Positions 26,701 through 41,700 of a stretch of DNA of 64,000 bases are shown here, one piece after another; the stretch's first letter is position 1; each line of letters opens with the position of its first letter. Under the pieces are notes generated by a model, which ran no database searches, was not told where the DNA came from, and was given only the letters and a program-made list of their open reading frames with translations. The position numbers were made by a program, and so were the translations under genes. Source of the stretch: Salminus brasiliensis (Eukaryota; Chordata; Actinopteri; Characiformes; Bryconidae). The stretch covers positions 12,796,990-12,860,989 of the forward strand of contig NC_132899.1 in the NCBI RefSeq assembly GCF_030463535.1, written 5' to 3'.

Positions 26701-29700
26701 AGAATCTGGTCTGAAACAGCATTGTGTATATTTGTGCATGTTATTGATCATTGGTCTCTCCCGTAAGACCTTGAAGAGCTGGAACTATGCTGTGAATTTT
26801 GTTGTGACATCTTACTCCTCTCCTTCAAAAGGTGATGTTTTGAAGGTGCAGGGATTTGTTCTTATAATGACTGAACTATAGGCCTACTTGTCTGACTCAG
26901 AATGATGCAGGGACAAACACTGCTCGCCAGCTACATTGCACCTCATATCTCACATCTTCGCTAAGCATAAGGGAATGTATGCTCACTGAAGGGCACATTA
27001 CACATTATTTACACGTTAGGTGCTAAACTGAACAAGTGGAGCTATGTTTGCTTTGGCACTGTGCATTTGTAGTGTAAAATAAAGAAGGAGTGTGAGAGGT
27101 GCAGAGCATTTGCTATTTACTAAGAATGGATCAACCCTGAGAGGGAACGTATGTTCAGTCATTTTCTTTGTGTTTTAATGTTTTTAGCACACCTGTTCTG
27201 CACAGAAAGGGGTCAGAATGTCACTAAGTATTAACACTGAGATTTGTCACTTTCTGTTATAATTAATATGATATTAGTGAGGTTTCATTGTTGTAAAATT
27301 GCTGCTTTCTGTTTTGTTTTACTTCACATGACCTGGTTGAATACAACTTAAAACGAATGGAATAATAATTGAATAACAAAAGGTTAAGCCAGAAACACTT
27401 TTACCAAGTTGTATGAGACTTCGGAGAAGCGATACCATAGAGGCACTATTGTTTCCACAAAGAACCATGTTTGTAATAGAGAGGAGTGTGAAAAACCTTT
27501 TAAAAGGTTATGATGAAGACCAGAGATGGACTGACAGTGTTTCTGGGTCCGATACCAATAGCTGTTTAGCATGATTGGTCGATTGCTGATGCCGATCAAG
27601 AATTTCAGTGCAGAGCTGCACTGTAGAGTTGAGAGGGAACACAATGACAGGGCCCGAAAAGGACTACCTATCTAGCCCTAAAACTCTAATGACTTTGGAT
27701 GTGGTTCCTGTAGCTTTCTGACTGTTGCTGTTGTACATTTGGTCATGGTTGAGTGTGGTCTACACTATTTGCTGTTTTGTGTGGTTAGCAGTGTTTGCTA
27801 GTTCAGCTGTGTTCCGATATTCGCTGATCTGAATGATAGACTGGATGGAGGGGTATCAGTGATGAGGGTGTATAAAAGTATTTACTCTCATCAAGAGACA
27901 CATTACTTTTACACATTCTACAAATATGAGTTTGAGTGAGTCTGCACACAGAGCGGAGTACGACTCTGACTTTAAAGGGGTTGAACAAAGAACGGCAGTG
28001 TCCTGTGCCCGTGGAGCCTTACGCAAAGGTTTCATAATCATGATCTGGTTGTCTCTCAGGATTGGCTGTTAGGGATAGATTGACCAGTTGCCGCTCTGAT
28101 ATTTTGGCTGAAATTTGGCCAATGCAATACATAATCAAGACATCAAGTGATTTTACAAAAATGGTTCTTCTATGGCATTGCTTGAAGTACCATTTGTAGC
28201 AGCTTTTTATTTTTAAGAGTGTGGAGTCACAGCCATTCTGTGCCAGGTTGTATAGTGTGTGGGTTGGTTGTGAAATAATATAAACAGTAGAAGTAGTCGC
28301 CCTGAGTATGTAGTTTTTTGTGGTTTGTTTGTTTTCAGACTAAAACCTGAGATATTCTTACCAAATGAATGTTTTCCTCCTCAAGATGAATTATTCATTA
28401 TTTCCATTCTTGCATGCAAAATAATATAATTGGGGTGAATGTGGGGCTTCCAAGTAGGATGCCGTTTAAGGTCATCAAGTGTTCAGAAACTGCACTTCTT
28501 CCACAATGATCATAACCGAGAAGTGCCAGACTGAGAAAATCAACAGAAAATGAGTCTCATGAGTTTCAGAATGGATGTACAAGACTAGGTGAACCTCTGT
28601 TCTTCAGAAATTCCACTAACAAATAAGACATAAAATACGTGAGTGCTGTTCAGCTTCAGGCACAAATCAAATCAAATTCAGCCTTTTAACACAATGATAG
28701 CAGAGCAGAGAGCGCTCTTCTAACTCAGCGGGAGCCCAGCCAGCTTTCATCAGCTGTAGCTTATCGTGATCTGCTCTAATAATCTTTCTTTATGTGTAGC
28801 CTTTGGAACGCACACATGTACTCATCTATCTTCCTCAAGCACAAAGTGTGTGATAAAAACACAATTAAGCCACAATTCCTTACACATGTGCATGAAATAG
28901 AAAACGATTTGTGCTCTCTGATGTGCCTTTTACTAACATTTAACTCTCCCTCTCTTCCTTTTTTCCCTTTCCCGCCCCTTGCTCCTGCTCTCCCTCCCAC
29001 CACTGAAGGAAGTGGAGGTAGGAAACCATTTCTAATTTTGTCATTTACGCTGTGATGTCTTTGTCTTTTAAGGGTGGGGGGGTTGCTCCACCTAGAGCAA
29101 ATTGGACTTGAATATACAATTGGTTCAAACTAAATCTTTGGTGTCTCTAGATCATTAGTCTTTGAACTTTTAGTACTTACTGTTTCATTTACCTTATGCT
29201 CATGGATGATAGAGAATTTTTCATCATAGAATAGAGGTCAGTGCATTGTACCTGTATAGTTGTAAGTTATGTTTTTTGACAGTGCAGTAAGCTATAGGCC
29301 TAGATATACATGGTCGTTGACTGAATTAGGCCGAAGCCATCAAATAATGCATGTATCTAAGTGAAGCAGATCTGCAGTACGCTGACTCCCCTTCTCTTTT
29401 AGTCACTGAGTGTGTTGCACAGATTGAGTGAGTTTCCACTGGTTCTGTTCCCGTGGGTGTGAACTTGCGTCAAGTTGTGATCTGTGTTCCCATGGTGACA
29501 GGCACAAGTTAATTTGTTATGATCTTATGATTGTAATACAATGTACTTTAATGATTTGTTACTTACACCTTTATCATCAAAACAAAGGATGTTGTGATGC
29601 ATTTCAATTTACACATGCAGTCTATCACACGCAGTATTTATTTCTTCTTTAGGATGACTATGTCCGAACTGTGGAAGATCCCCAGGGTTCTGAGGAAAGT

Positions 29701-32700
29701 GAGTATAGCACTGTTTTATAGAGTCCATATGTTGTAGCCTACTGCTTTCACTGTGTCTTAGGATTAGAACAGCTGGGTGAGGGAGTGGATATCCTATGTT
29801 AATAGCCCCTTTATTGTGCATTACAGATTGTTCTACAAATGGCAATATCATGCCTGTACAAAATATCATGTATATGGTGCCATGCAAATTCTAGGATTTT
29901 TCTCACTTTTCTTAGGATTTCATGGTTTGTTCTCACATTAATCACAGTTCTCCATACCATAGTTGTATTTTTTATAAAAAATATTTCTTGTAGATAGACT
30001 TGCTGTTATTTGTTGTGCTATCTGGTGTGTAACAGAGGAGGATGTGTTTGTCCTTTAAATCTTGGTCCCTCTCAAGGTTTCTTCCTCTTGCTCTGAGGGA
30101 TTTTTGGTCACCATTGGTTTGCTCAAAAGCGGCTCTGCAAAGCTGCTTTGTGACAACATCCGCTGTGAAAAGCACTATATAAATGCATTTGAACTGATTT
30201 GAATTGATGTTCCCAGGCTGCAGCGACAGGTTTCAGGTCTCTAGAAAAATCACATGAGAAAAGTTTGTGTGACATTGTGTTTCTATTCCTTTATTAGTTC
30301 AGTTACACGGACAAATGAAAAAGGCCAGTATACTCCACCCACAACTTTTACTGAACTAAATACTTACTGTGTTCTTTTAGTTCAGAAAGATGAAGCTACA
30401 ACTTGTGTGATACATTATATCTGTTTAAGTGCCAGGGGCCGTCTGAAAATTACCAGAAAAATTATGTTGCTTATATTATTAGCAGTATTATTAATGTAAT
30501 AATAGTAATAAAATTATATGTTAGTGAATCAACCTTTGGTGTTCTTGCAGAAGAACAAAATCCCCCCCCCCCAACTCGCTTTAACTGTTTATACTTCAGT
30601 CTAAGTCTATACTACTATTTTGTATTTGCTGTCAAAAATACCAATATAAAACATTTTTTTCTTTTCACTAATCAAGACTGTATGCACAAATTCAAATCAT
30701 TATAAAATATCCCTTCTTCTGCTTAAGAACACACTTTTAAAAATAATATAGTAATAATTAAAAATAATAAAATAATATATAATAATTTTTTAATTGACTA
30801 TGACAAATAATTTAAGATTGGAACTGACAGTGTGTTTGTTATTGATAACTGCAAGGGCTAAAAAAATCTGCATTCATTTTTAGAATACTCTGAAGTCCAT
30901 CTAACACAAATCTAAAAGTTGCTTGGAAATTAACTTCAGCTTTTAAATGACCACAAAAACTTTGTACACTATCTCGTGTTGTAGAGGAGCCCAGAATGCC
31001 AGCTTGGCTGTTTATTGCAGTGTTTTTTCCAAGTGCTGGAGGCAAGGAGAAACTAATGGTGAATCCTACATGTTGCAGTTAGTCATTTGAGTTTTATTCA
31101 GCAGATATTGCTCATAATTGTGTGATACAATCACACAAACAAAGCACCATCATTCGAGTGGTGTTCAAGCATATTATTTAAATCCTACCGGAAATAACAG
31201 TTTCTGTTTTTTTCCAACCACTCCACTAAAAGCTTAGCTGATTGTAATCTACAGTGGTGCAATAAGGAGCATAAACAGCAACAATAATAGCTAGATTATT
31301 AGTGTAGAACACTACAGTCTGTGGCCACCAACCCACTCAATTTCTCAGAGTCCATGTGGGCTTACAGAGCCTGAGGATGAACAGCACTCCTTTTGCTTTT
31401 AACCCATGTCTCCCTCAGTTCTCAGATCAGTGAGAATAGCTAATGTGTCTGTGAGACAGGAGCATCCTCTGCTCAGCTGTACAGCATTAATCAGCGCCCC
31501 TAAGGATCTGCTTCTGCAGTGCAAGTGTCACCTCCCTCTTCAGCAGAGTTAAAAGACAGAGAGAAATCAGAAAGAGAGAGCAGAGACAGTCAGAGCTAGG
31601 TCAACTATTAAACTTGCATATTACAAAATATCTTTTAGAACAGCTTAAGTGATTTAGGCGCATTTTATTTGATAAAATCTTTTTTTTCAACATAGAGAAG
31701 CTCAATTTTGAACCTCACAAAGCCACATATTTGTTTAAATTGTCAAACAAATAGCTCAGTATTTTTTTAAAAACATCTAACATGTGACCATCTGGCACAC
31801 TGTTGTAGCATTACCACTATCCATCTTTTGTTTGGTTTTAGTCACAGTCATTTTATTCTTAAATGCTTTATCATAGGAAAGCAGTGTGAAATTTAGTCCC
31901 ATGCTCTTCAAAACGGTCCTAATGATTTAATGAGGGACCACCAATTACACATCGCGATCCAAACCTAATTATAGCCCCTGCCTGGTTTAATGTTTTTTTT
32001 TTTGGTTGGATAATGGCTATATTTCACAGTGCATTTTTTGAGCAGATGGATTAAGAATAGTAGAAAATGATTTTATGTAAATCAATAGCTTTTCACAGAG
32101 CACTGCATTATTTACTTCAATTGCAGACTTATCGCTTAGGGTCAAACAGTCTAACAGAAGCTTTTGAAAAGGAGCAGTTCAGCGTGGATTGAGTCATAAA
32201 TCATTATAATCAATGCGTTAATCCTTCCATGTGCGGACTGTCTAGCTATCCTTCTGTCTGTCTTGTCTGTTTTATCTGTGAATGTGAACATTTAAAAATT
32301 TAATATTAAATGAGTTTTATATACAATTTGTTTCTTTTCACAGCCTGTGCATCATGTTTTGACTGCTCACCTGTTTAGTCCAAATGAAGGCAGCATAGAA
32401 AGACAAAGACAACTGCAGTCTTTTTGGAGTCTAATTAAAATCCCCAAATTCACGCTTGTCCTTACATTGGTTTCTAATGGTTATTTCCATAATATTATTG
32501 GATGAATCATACATGTCAGAGCCATTAGTCAGTGGCTCTGTTAGTCAAATATAGTCATTGTATATACACACACACATATATAGACACGGAGAAAAGAATT
32601 ATATAATATATATAATATAAAATATATATATATATATATAATATATATATGTTTTTTTCTGTGTGTGTGTGCACACAGACACACTGCTTGCAACACCTTA

Positions 32701-35700
32701 GAGTGCTGAAAAAAATACACCTATGTACATATTCATTTTTGATCAAACGTCTTTAAGAAAATCAGTGGCTTCAGACCACTGTACAACAGTGGCTGCCTTT
32801 GCATGATGCAGTTTGGCAGTGGCTCGCTCCAGTATAATTTAGTTTTCGATGTAGTGCTCAGAAATGCGTCTCTTGTAGCACAAGAGGAGGAGGTGGGGGT
32901 AGTGAGAAGAAGGTTGTTTATTGTAACTCAGGGATGCATAAATAACTGATTTAGCCTGCACTGTTACTGACGGTTTGAATTGTCAAGCTAAGACATTGTG
33001 TTAATTCCATTAAAAGCAATCCCTTTACCGAACCATCTGTGTTTCCGTTTGTCTATCTGGTTAAAGAGCACTATTGGTTAAAGAGAGCACTATATTTGTA
33101 ACTGTGCACTACAGTAACTAGGCTTCAACATCCAGAATACTGTCCATCTGTCAGTCGATTTGTCCATGCATACATCCATCCATCCATCCATCCATCCATC
33201 CAACTATGTGGATCTGTTTCTCTGTCTCTCTGGTTAAAGAGCACTATTGGTTTAAGAGTTCTAATTCTTGTAACTGTGCCATGCTGTATCTGGCCCACAG
33301 CAGTCCATTTGAATTGCTTTGATATCAGGGTCATGTGACCACTGTGCTTAAAATCTAGTTCCCTCTTGTGAGTTGGTAGTCCATGTTGTGTTGACATTTG
33401 TACCCCTAGATCTGAGGGTCTAATTGGCTCCAGGAGCCATGCTGGTCCAGTGAGGACCAGAGAGCAGCAGGATGAAAGCAGCAGTGAGAAGAGATAAACC
33501 AGCCAAAACAACAAAAACAAGCTGATTAGGAGGAACAGCTAAGCTAATTCCCTTCGCTGAAGTAGTGCAGCTCGGGCTCATTTAAATGGTTGTCGTGAGG
33601 TGAAGGAGGAGTCGACCGTTTGGAGAGAGACTTCCATTAATGAATGAGCATGTCACTATGCTGCAGAAATTCCATCATGCTCTCATGTTTCTATGGAAAC
33701 GTCTTCAGAACAGCTCCAAGCTGTGGGGGAAAAAAAGGAAAGAAAATACATAAAGAGGGAAATATGCGGCCAATTTCCCCTCATTTGGTCAGTAATACAC
33801 TCACACAGCCTGCTGCCAGCGACCGCACAGAGATACTGCAGCTACCATTCATCCCACTGAGCGTTACACCTATTTATCTCCCCCCTCTCTCTTACTATTA
33901 GTGTAAAGATGCAGATTCCATGGAAAGGAATTTCTTTTCATCTGCACATGTGTTTGAGCCTGAGGCAGCTGAGTGTGGCACTGGATTACGAGTCTGTGTT
34001 TTATGGCGAGCCTGTTGAAAGAACAATGAAGTATTGGGGCAAAACGTTAGAAATAGGACTTCACACCAGGCTCTGCTGTGTTTGCACCGCCTGCTCTATT
34101 GGTGAAAATATTACAGAGAGAAACTCTTCATCACAGAAATCCCTTTGGTGATATAGAGCCATCCACTCAAAGTGTGGCACAGGGATATTGTTGCACGTTT
34201 TTGTGTGCCTCTCATGTCCACTACTGCTAACATGCTATTGTACACGTGTCCTGTTCTAAGAGAAATAGACAGTATTGCCACCCCTGCACCCCACACACAC
34301 TCATTCAAGTCTCTGGAGATGGACTACCGACTTTTATTATTTACAGACAGTGTTATTATTATTTTTGGTGAGACTTGAGTTGGGCTTCCACATTAGGAAA
34401 GAAATAACAGATGTTACATCACTGGAACATGACTGGAATATGTTTTTTGATGTCTGCACAATTCTTCTGAGGTTTTTATGTTTTTTTCACATGTGGCAGT
34501 TCATTAACGTTTATTATTGCTACCATACATGTTTTTATTACACTTATCGACTGCTAAACAAAATGAGCATTATTGTTGATTGCGGAAAGAAAAGACATAC
34601 ATACATATTTGCTATCATGTATTTTCCCCTAAACATATGAAATAATGTTCCAGTTTGCATGTACTACTGAAATGATGTAATTCAAAAGTCAGCATAAACA
34701 GAACACAAACAGCAATAAATGAAATTATGTTTTAAAGTATTATTATTTAAAAAAGTGAACAAACAAACAAAAATAGAAAATCTAAATGAATGGTGCCATT
34801 AAGAGTGAACTGAACTGACCATTTTTAAAATGGTTGTGTTCCTAGGTCCCTATCAAGATGGAAGCTATACATCTAAGACTACATCTAAGTCAACTCAGTA
34901 TTGTCAGAATTATGCTGAGTCCTACAATACTGTTGTACTTCTGCCTGGAAAAGCAGACACTAGAGCCATGTGATGACAAGGGTTTACACTCAGCTCAAAT
35001 TAAATCAACGTATATCAAAATGTTACCTCTGTAAGAGATTCCCCTGATGTTCTCTTCCCGTAAACAATGGCTGCAACAGTAGCTGTTAGTGCCCAAGGGG
35101 TTAGTCAGTGAACAGTATGATGGATTTATCTCACAGTAGCTAGACAACCCTGCTGTTACTACAGTGTGCCAGGGAGAGGAATGCCCCTAACATGCCCCTA
35201 ACAGTTCCTGTCCAATACATAAATAAAAAGATTTCTCAGTAGTAATTGGATTTTATGAAGAACCTTTAATTAGTTTAAAGATTTTTACTCAAACATCTCA
35301 TCTATAAAATACCCATCAGGTTTTCAGGGCCACAAAAACTGTGGCATTTTGACACCCTGGCTTTCAAAAATGGAGTTTACCTTTGTGCTTATTTTCAAAT
35401 GTCATATTTTTTATTATAGATTAGATAAAAAGATTCAGAACATGGATATCATTGTAAATGATTAAGATGCTAGGGGCAGTGGTTAGAGCTCCGGGCTATT
35501 GATGACAGGGTTGTAGGTTCGATATCCCTGGGCTCATTAAGCTGCCACTGTTGGACCCTTGAGCAAGGCCCTTCATCCTCTCTGCTCCCCGGGTGCCACA
35601 GCAATGGCTGCTGGGTGTGTGTGTGCTCACTGCTCTTAGTTCACTAGTGTGTGTGTGTGTGTTCACTGATGGGTAAAATGCAGAGGACACATTTCGCTGT

Positions 35701-38700
35701 ACATAGTACAGTGACAGATATGTGCACCTTTACCTTTAACAATGCAGTCCGTAAGCTAAGGCTCTATAATTCTCACATGATGTATGCTGTACCTGAATTT
35801 GGATAATATAATTTATCATGATGACGATAATCATTTGTCTAAATTACATTCATGTTCAAACTCTGTGAAGCCTTTTGTAGTTGGAGACCATGTAGATACA
35901 CTCATCATTCAAATTTTGTTCATGTAAATATGTAATCATTGTTAAGGCAGTTTAATTTCTGATTTAAAGGATTTTAAAGGGCTGTGATGCCCACTGTTTT
36001 TAAAAACTAGTAGTCATTTTCTTAATTCACCTAAATTTGCAGTACAGTCATGTCCATGGATAAGGTTGCACAGAAGTACAGACCACAATATATATGGTGA
36101 ACAACAGTCTGTTTGAAAGAAGTGTATTTCAGTTGTTGCATTTAGGTTCTTAACTACAGTCTGCATTTGCATTTAGAAATTGCTTTTTTTTCTTCTGCAA
36201 TTGATTGTGATTGGAAGTAATAACTCCCTGGGCACTGGTTACAAGCTTTAACCATTTGAGCCAGCTGTCAATGTGAATAATATGCATGGTGTGTGCTGGT
36301 GGATAGTCACATGCTCCAGCAGTGTGATTTGACTGAGGACCATTACATCCACAGAGTGACGGGAATGAGGGAGAGAGATATGGAAAGTGACGTGCAGAAA
36401 AAGCACAAAACAAAAACACATTCCGTCTTCACCGAACCACCAGTGGTTAATCACATAATCCGTCAGCTCCAGAGTCTTGGTTGCTGTTTTTTACTCATGA
36501 ACCATGAATTTCATCCAAAACATTAACTTTTGTCTCCTCTCACCCAGTGAGCTATTCAGTTTTTTCTGTACCGGAGCTCAGATGAGTGATGTGACTGGTG
36601 AAATCAAGTATTTTCTGACTAGGAGAAGAACATTCTGTCTCAGTAAACCTACTGAAGGGGGGATTGTTTTTGTTTTGTGAAGAAGGAAAGCTGGGAGAAA
36701 AAAAGCAAGAGAGAGAGAGAGAGAAAGAAAGATAAAGCTCCAGAGTGTGTGAAGCCTTTTTATGAGGGCGCATGAAGGCTATCCTGAGTCTTTATTTAAT
36801 CAGAATGTGTGCTGGGCTTCAGGATGTTTGTTTATCTAGTTGTTTATCTGGTTTGCTATCAGACATTTGGAACAGATGGCTTTTTTCTCTAACGAAGCTT
36901 TGCTTCCAGCATGTTCTCTCTCACAGTTCCTGAGTCTTTTTTTTGACTCAGCTTGCCTTGAATTATTCATATTCAGTCTAAGCTGAGATAAGTAAAGACA
37001 AGATTTAAGATCCTTGCATTTCATAGATAAAAATAAAGCTTCTCACTGAAGCTATAAAACTGATGTATGCCTCTTATTTAGTGCATCATATCCCCATAAC
37101 GTTTTATTGCTACCATCCACAACCAATGTTTCTTTTCAGCATTGTCATGAAAATGGTTCTGCTCAGCTGCTGCAGATGTTGGGAAGCAGCAGACCGACAC
37201 TCTTGGTAGGATCAGTAAGAATAAAAAGACAAAAAAAGCACACAAGGTAAAGGCTCAGACCGACTGCCTGTATTTACCTCTGAACTGAGGTGTGAGGACA
37301 GCACGGCGTAAAAGGAGAAAGTTAATAATAGTTCAATTATACCTCTGCTGCCCCACAGGTGTGGACACGACCAAGGACCCGTGTCAGAAGGTGAAATGCA
37401 GCCGACACAAAGTGTGTGTGGCCCAGGGCTACCAGAGAGCCATGTGCATCAATCGCAAGAAACTGGAGCACAGGCAAGTCACAGGACAGTACATGCTGGC
37501 GTATAATGATGAATGATTAATGATGTGTTGCAGATGTGTTATTTATGTGACACCGTGTCTTAATGTAATTATGATGCAAGTTTTAAGTTTTCAGTAGGGT
37601 TCTTCTGTCCCGGGTAATGTACATGACATTTTAAAAGACTTTATATGAATTTATATCCATACTAGTTATGTGGATGATAACGGTAAAAGATCATGATGGA
37701 CATGGTTCTTACTGCAGTTTGTTACTTAAAAAACGCCCCTCCCTCGTCAGATTTTTTTCATTTACATTGAACAGACAGCCAGAATGTCGGTGAAATGCTT
37801 CTTTTTTTGCTGTTTCACTTGCAAACAGAACAGAGAGTGATAAAAAAAAAAAGAACACGTCACATATGTACATGCACCAGCAAAAGAAAGCGAGAGACAA
37901 AAGCTGTGTCCCAATTCGGGGACTGCATCCTTCGGAGGGTGTATTTAAAAAAACGATTGCGTCACAATGGTGAGACTAGGCTGTCCCATTTTGAAGGCTC
38001 CTTCTTATGTGACTGAAAGATGCGTTCTTGTTTTCCATGGCAACATCAAGCCATCAAGATTGATAGGTGACAGGAGCGGTGCTTCTTGACGCAATGGTAA
38101 GAGTAGGAACCTCTTTCTCTGAAATAGGACACAGCTAGGGAAATAGAAAAGAAGAAGTAGGGGGCGGAGGAGAGCCAAACAAGACTACAGTTACCATAGC
38201 GATACTCCAAATTTCCCACAATTTCATGCAAATCCAACGGTTCACAGCCTAAAGTTTCTGGGTGGAACTCACGCTTTGTGAAATTAGGTTCACAATACAA
38301 TCGACAGTGTTTGGACACTTCGTCCATAGCTATCTGCGTAATGTGTATTCTCAGTGCCATGGCAGTTTGGTACAAATACATGTACTGTTACACCCCTAGT
38401 CCATACTGTACATACAAACTGGTTGGTTAGTCGGTGCTTGCATAAAATTACAGTATAAAATTGCATATTATCCCTGTTTTTGACTGTGCTGTCAAATATT
38501 AAAGCAAAATGTGGAAACCCCAAACTGTAATGCAACCATTACTTTGAAAAAGCTGTTATGGTTGTAAAGTGCTTTCAGGTTGTGCAAAACTCTTGACATC
38601 TCACACCTTAGACTTAGGGCTGTATTTAGGGCTGCCTGCATTAGATATGGAAAATCCATCCTAAATCCATTTATTGATGCTTTGTCTGTAATGAAACATA

Positions 38701-41700
38701 TAGTTGTTCAGTGTTTTATAGTTACTGATAGTATCCATGATATTCTTAGTCAAATCTACAGTATTTTGACTTGTAATGAAATCGTACTGTTTAGCCACTA
38801 ATGCAGGCATTTTCTATATGTGAATGTGTCAATATGCGTCCACACATGAAGGATAACTATGTGTGTGTGTGTGTGTGTGTGTGTGAATTGTTTTAGTTTA
38901 GTTAGGGTTTGAGTGTATCCCACATTCTCCATTTATCTGCTGCGGAACAGCGCTAAAGAACTACGACATAATCGGCAAAACTAATGGGCCAAAACATCAT
39001 TGCCTGCAGAGTCTATATCTGCGGCGGTGGGCATTTATTTCTCCTCTGTGACTCTGTGTATATGTGTGCGTATGTGTGCACGAATGTGAGAGAGCGAAAG
39101 TGCGAGAAAAATGGAGTGTGTGCGTGTGAGTATGTGATATCCTTAGGTTCTCTCTCAGCACCATTAACTGCAGGCTCGGCTCAGTGAATGGGCGAGTTGT
39201 GGCTGTGCTGACAGAGACTGATACACTCTGATCGCACAATCAAAGCTTCAGCCAACCACAGCACCAAGGAGACCGAACGAGGCAGAATTTACGAATGGAT
39301 TATGGGTCATTTTTGTAGCTACATGCTGTTGAACAAGGAATTAACTGCTGTTTGAAATCAGCTGCTCTTTGCCTGCAGTGTGTGCTTTGACTGTCAGTAT
39401 TAATAGGATGATGCTCTAAAACACTGCTTGAGAGCTTCCACTAAAAGGACAGAATAAGACCATGATCTTGGGCTCAATATATTTGTGCTAAAGCATATTT
39501 TGGGTCTATAATATTGTGCATATCTTCGCTGTCATGATGCTATAACACTGCTGTTGTACTGTCTGCTTTATAGGGTCAGACAGCCCGAACTGAAGCCTCA
39601 TGTAAGCTGTAAACCATGCCAGCTGTCCACAACAAACCCTGTTTGTGGATCTGACGGACATAACTACGCTTCACAGGTACACACACATAAATTACAACCT
39701 CCCCAACCTCCAGCGCACGCAGACAGACACACACACAAACTGGCACAGACACACCGCTGATTCCCTCATCGCTCTCAACCTGAAACCAAATCAAATATTT
39801 ATAGGGGTGACCACAGCAAGAGCGAGTGAGCAAGACATAGAGAGGAGGAGGGAAAAAAAGAGAAAAGCATTGGAGGGACAGAGTGAGGGATGGAGGGGGG
39901 GGGGGGTGGGGGTGGTAGAACGAGCGGTCGTTTTCTTTCTGCCTCTTGTGCACAAGGTCAAAATTAAAAACGATACATAAATCAATAAAGCCGGCAGCAG
40001 GCGAACGATACGCCACTCAAATCAGCGAAGGCCATTAATCAAACTACTGCATTTAGCCACAGCAGCATTCTCCCTCCATCTCTCTGTCTCACACTCACAC
40101 ACACACACTAAGAAATGTACATTCCAACACACATGCAAGTATATTATAGCTTCTCTTTTTTATATTACAGTACATTACACTCAGTCTCTCTCTCTGTGAT
40201 GTAGAAGCAGGCTACATCCCATGTATGCACCTTCACAATAAAATCACATATCATATTTGTGGAATTATGCAGACATTATTAATCTTTGTGTGTGTGAGAA
40301 TGAGAGGGTCATAGTAAGGGAGAGAATAACAGTGGAATGCAGAGCTACACTGTAATTACTCCATGCCTCTTTTTATTTCTTTCTCTCACTCTCTCTCACT
40401 CTCCATCGCTCTCTGTCTCTGTCTCTCTCTCTCTCACTGCAGTGTAAGCTGGAGCAGCAGGCGTGCTTGAGTGGTAAGGAGCTGAGTGTGAAGTGTGCAG
40501 GACCATGTCCGTGTGTTAGTGAGGCTGTGCTGAAGCCCGAGACGGAGACGGTGCCTGCTCCCAAACCAGGTGGGCCACTCAGCACCCACACACTGTTACA
40601 CTGCTGCCACATTATTCATTGCAAACTAGAAACTTAATCAGGCTGGAGATTTTGAAACCAGTCCAAGTGTACTCATCCTGCTTGAGTCTGAGCCAAACCG
40701 ACCCACAGCACCAGCCCTGTGGAAAAAAATTGTTTCAGAAGTTGTTCCAGCTTAGTAAAGTCAGTCAGCACTATGCACTTGAATGTTCCAGTAACCTCAA
40801 GATTTTTTAAGCTTGTAAGCACCAGTATGCCTATCTGTTGTGATTACTGATACCAAGCGAGACCTAATGTTGCTCTTTTTAAATAAAATGTGAATGCCAC
40901 TGTGGCCCAAGGTTCGCAAGTTTCTCTTTTTCCTGAGCCATCCTGCTTTGCCTGGAGTCAGAGAGAGCACAACTGACCGTGCTTTCTCCAGGTGGGTAGA
41001 TGGCGCTCTCTCCCCTTATCACTTTTAAGTTAGCTGGTGTGGTAGGCACCTGGCGCGGTCCTCTGAGTGCGCCAGCTGCAGTTCGAAAAGCGGCAGAGAC
41101 AAAAAATATGAAAAGCATTCACCCTCCAGTTTGTGCTGTCCATGTATAGAAACAAAAACATGCCTGTTTAGAATTTATTATTTTTGTGTAAAAGTTTGTA
41201 TCAAGTGCTCTTATTCTGAAGCTGTTTTAAGAGGATTCTTGAATTACTCTTCACCATAGTTCCCATAGTTTCCCCTCTTTATATATTGTATGTGGTCTGC
41301 ATCCTTCTTTTAAACTGCCACAGGAGAACATTTGGACAAGAACATCTTGGTGATACCCTCTGGTAAACGTATACTCCTCTAGTGGGAGGAGTCTGCTCTA
41401 CTGCAGAAATCAGCAGCATAGACAGTGGGCAAAAAAGTACACTATACACGTCTCAAAGTCAGCATCTTACAGTTACATGTAACTCAATGTAGTCATCAGT
41501 GTTGATTTGGTTTTTAGTGCACACTTAAATAAAAGTGCCATAATATAACTATATATAAAAATATATATATTTTGGGTCCTTAATTAACTGTTAAATGGGT
41601 GATTTTTTGAACAACCATTTTTGCAAATGATATGAGCAAAGAATAGTTTTAAACTTGAAAGGATTTTATTATAGAACCATATGTCCAAACCATGTAGAAA

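Larger units (their letters stand above)
9376..29008 (+). other. spock2: spock2 intron 1 (about 19.6 kb)
   Basis: It has a GTGAGT donor and an AG acceptor next to the microexon. No additional coding exon is recognisable. It contains microsatellites, an 18-bp palindrome at 10600-10617, two GC-rich dispersed repeats (15531-16113 and an insertion inside 23169-23728), SINE-like and hAT-like fragments, and worn copies of a short family marked by phrases such as GGTTCTTT and CCATAGAAGA (around 11490, 20250, 20610, 27430 and 28160). Large first introns often hold enhancers, but none is proven here. Confidence 0.85.

Noticed and set aside
37479-37520. Canonical GT donor alternatives after spock2 exon 4
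   Set aside because: The first GT (CAA|GTCACA) would put exon 5 out of frame and lose VRQPELK. The GC donor keeps the frame and homology.
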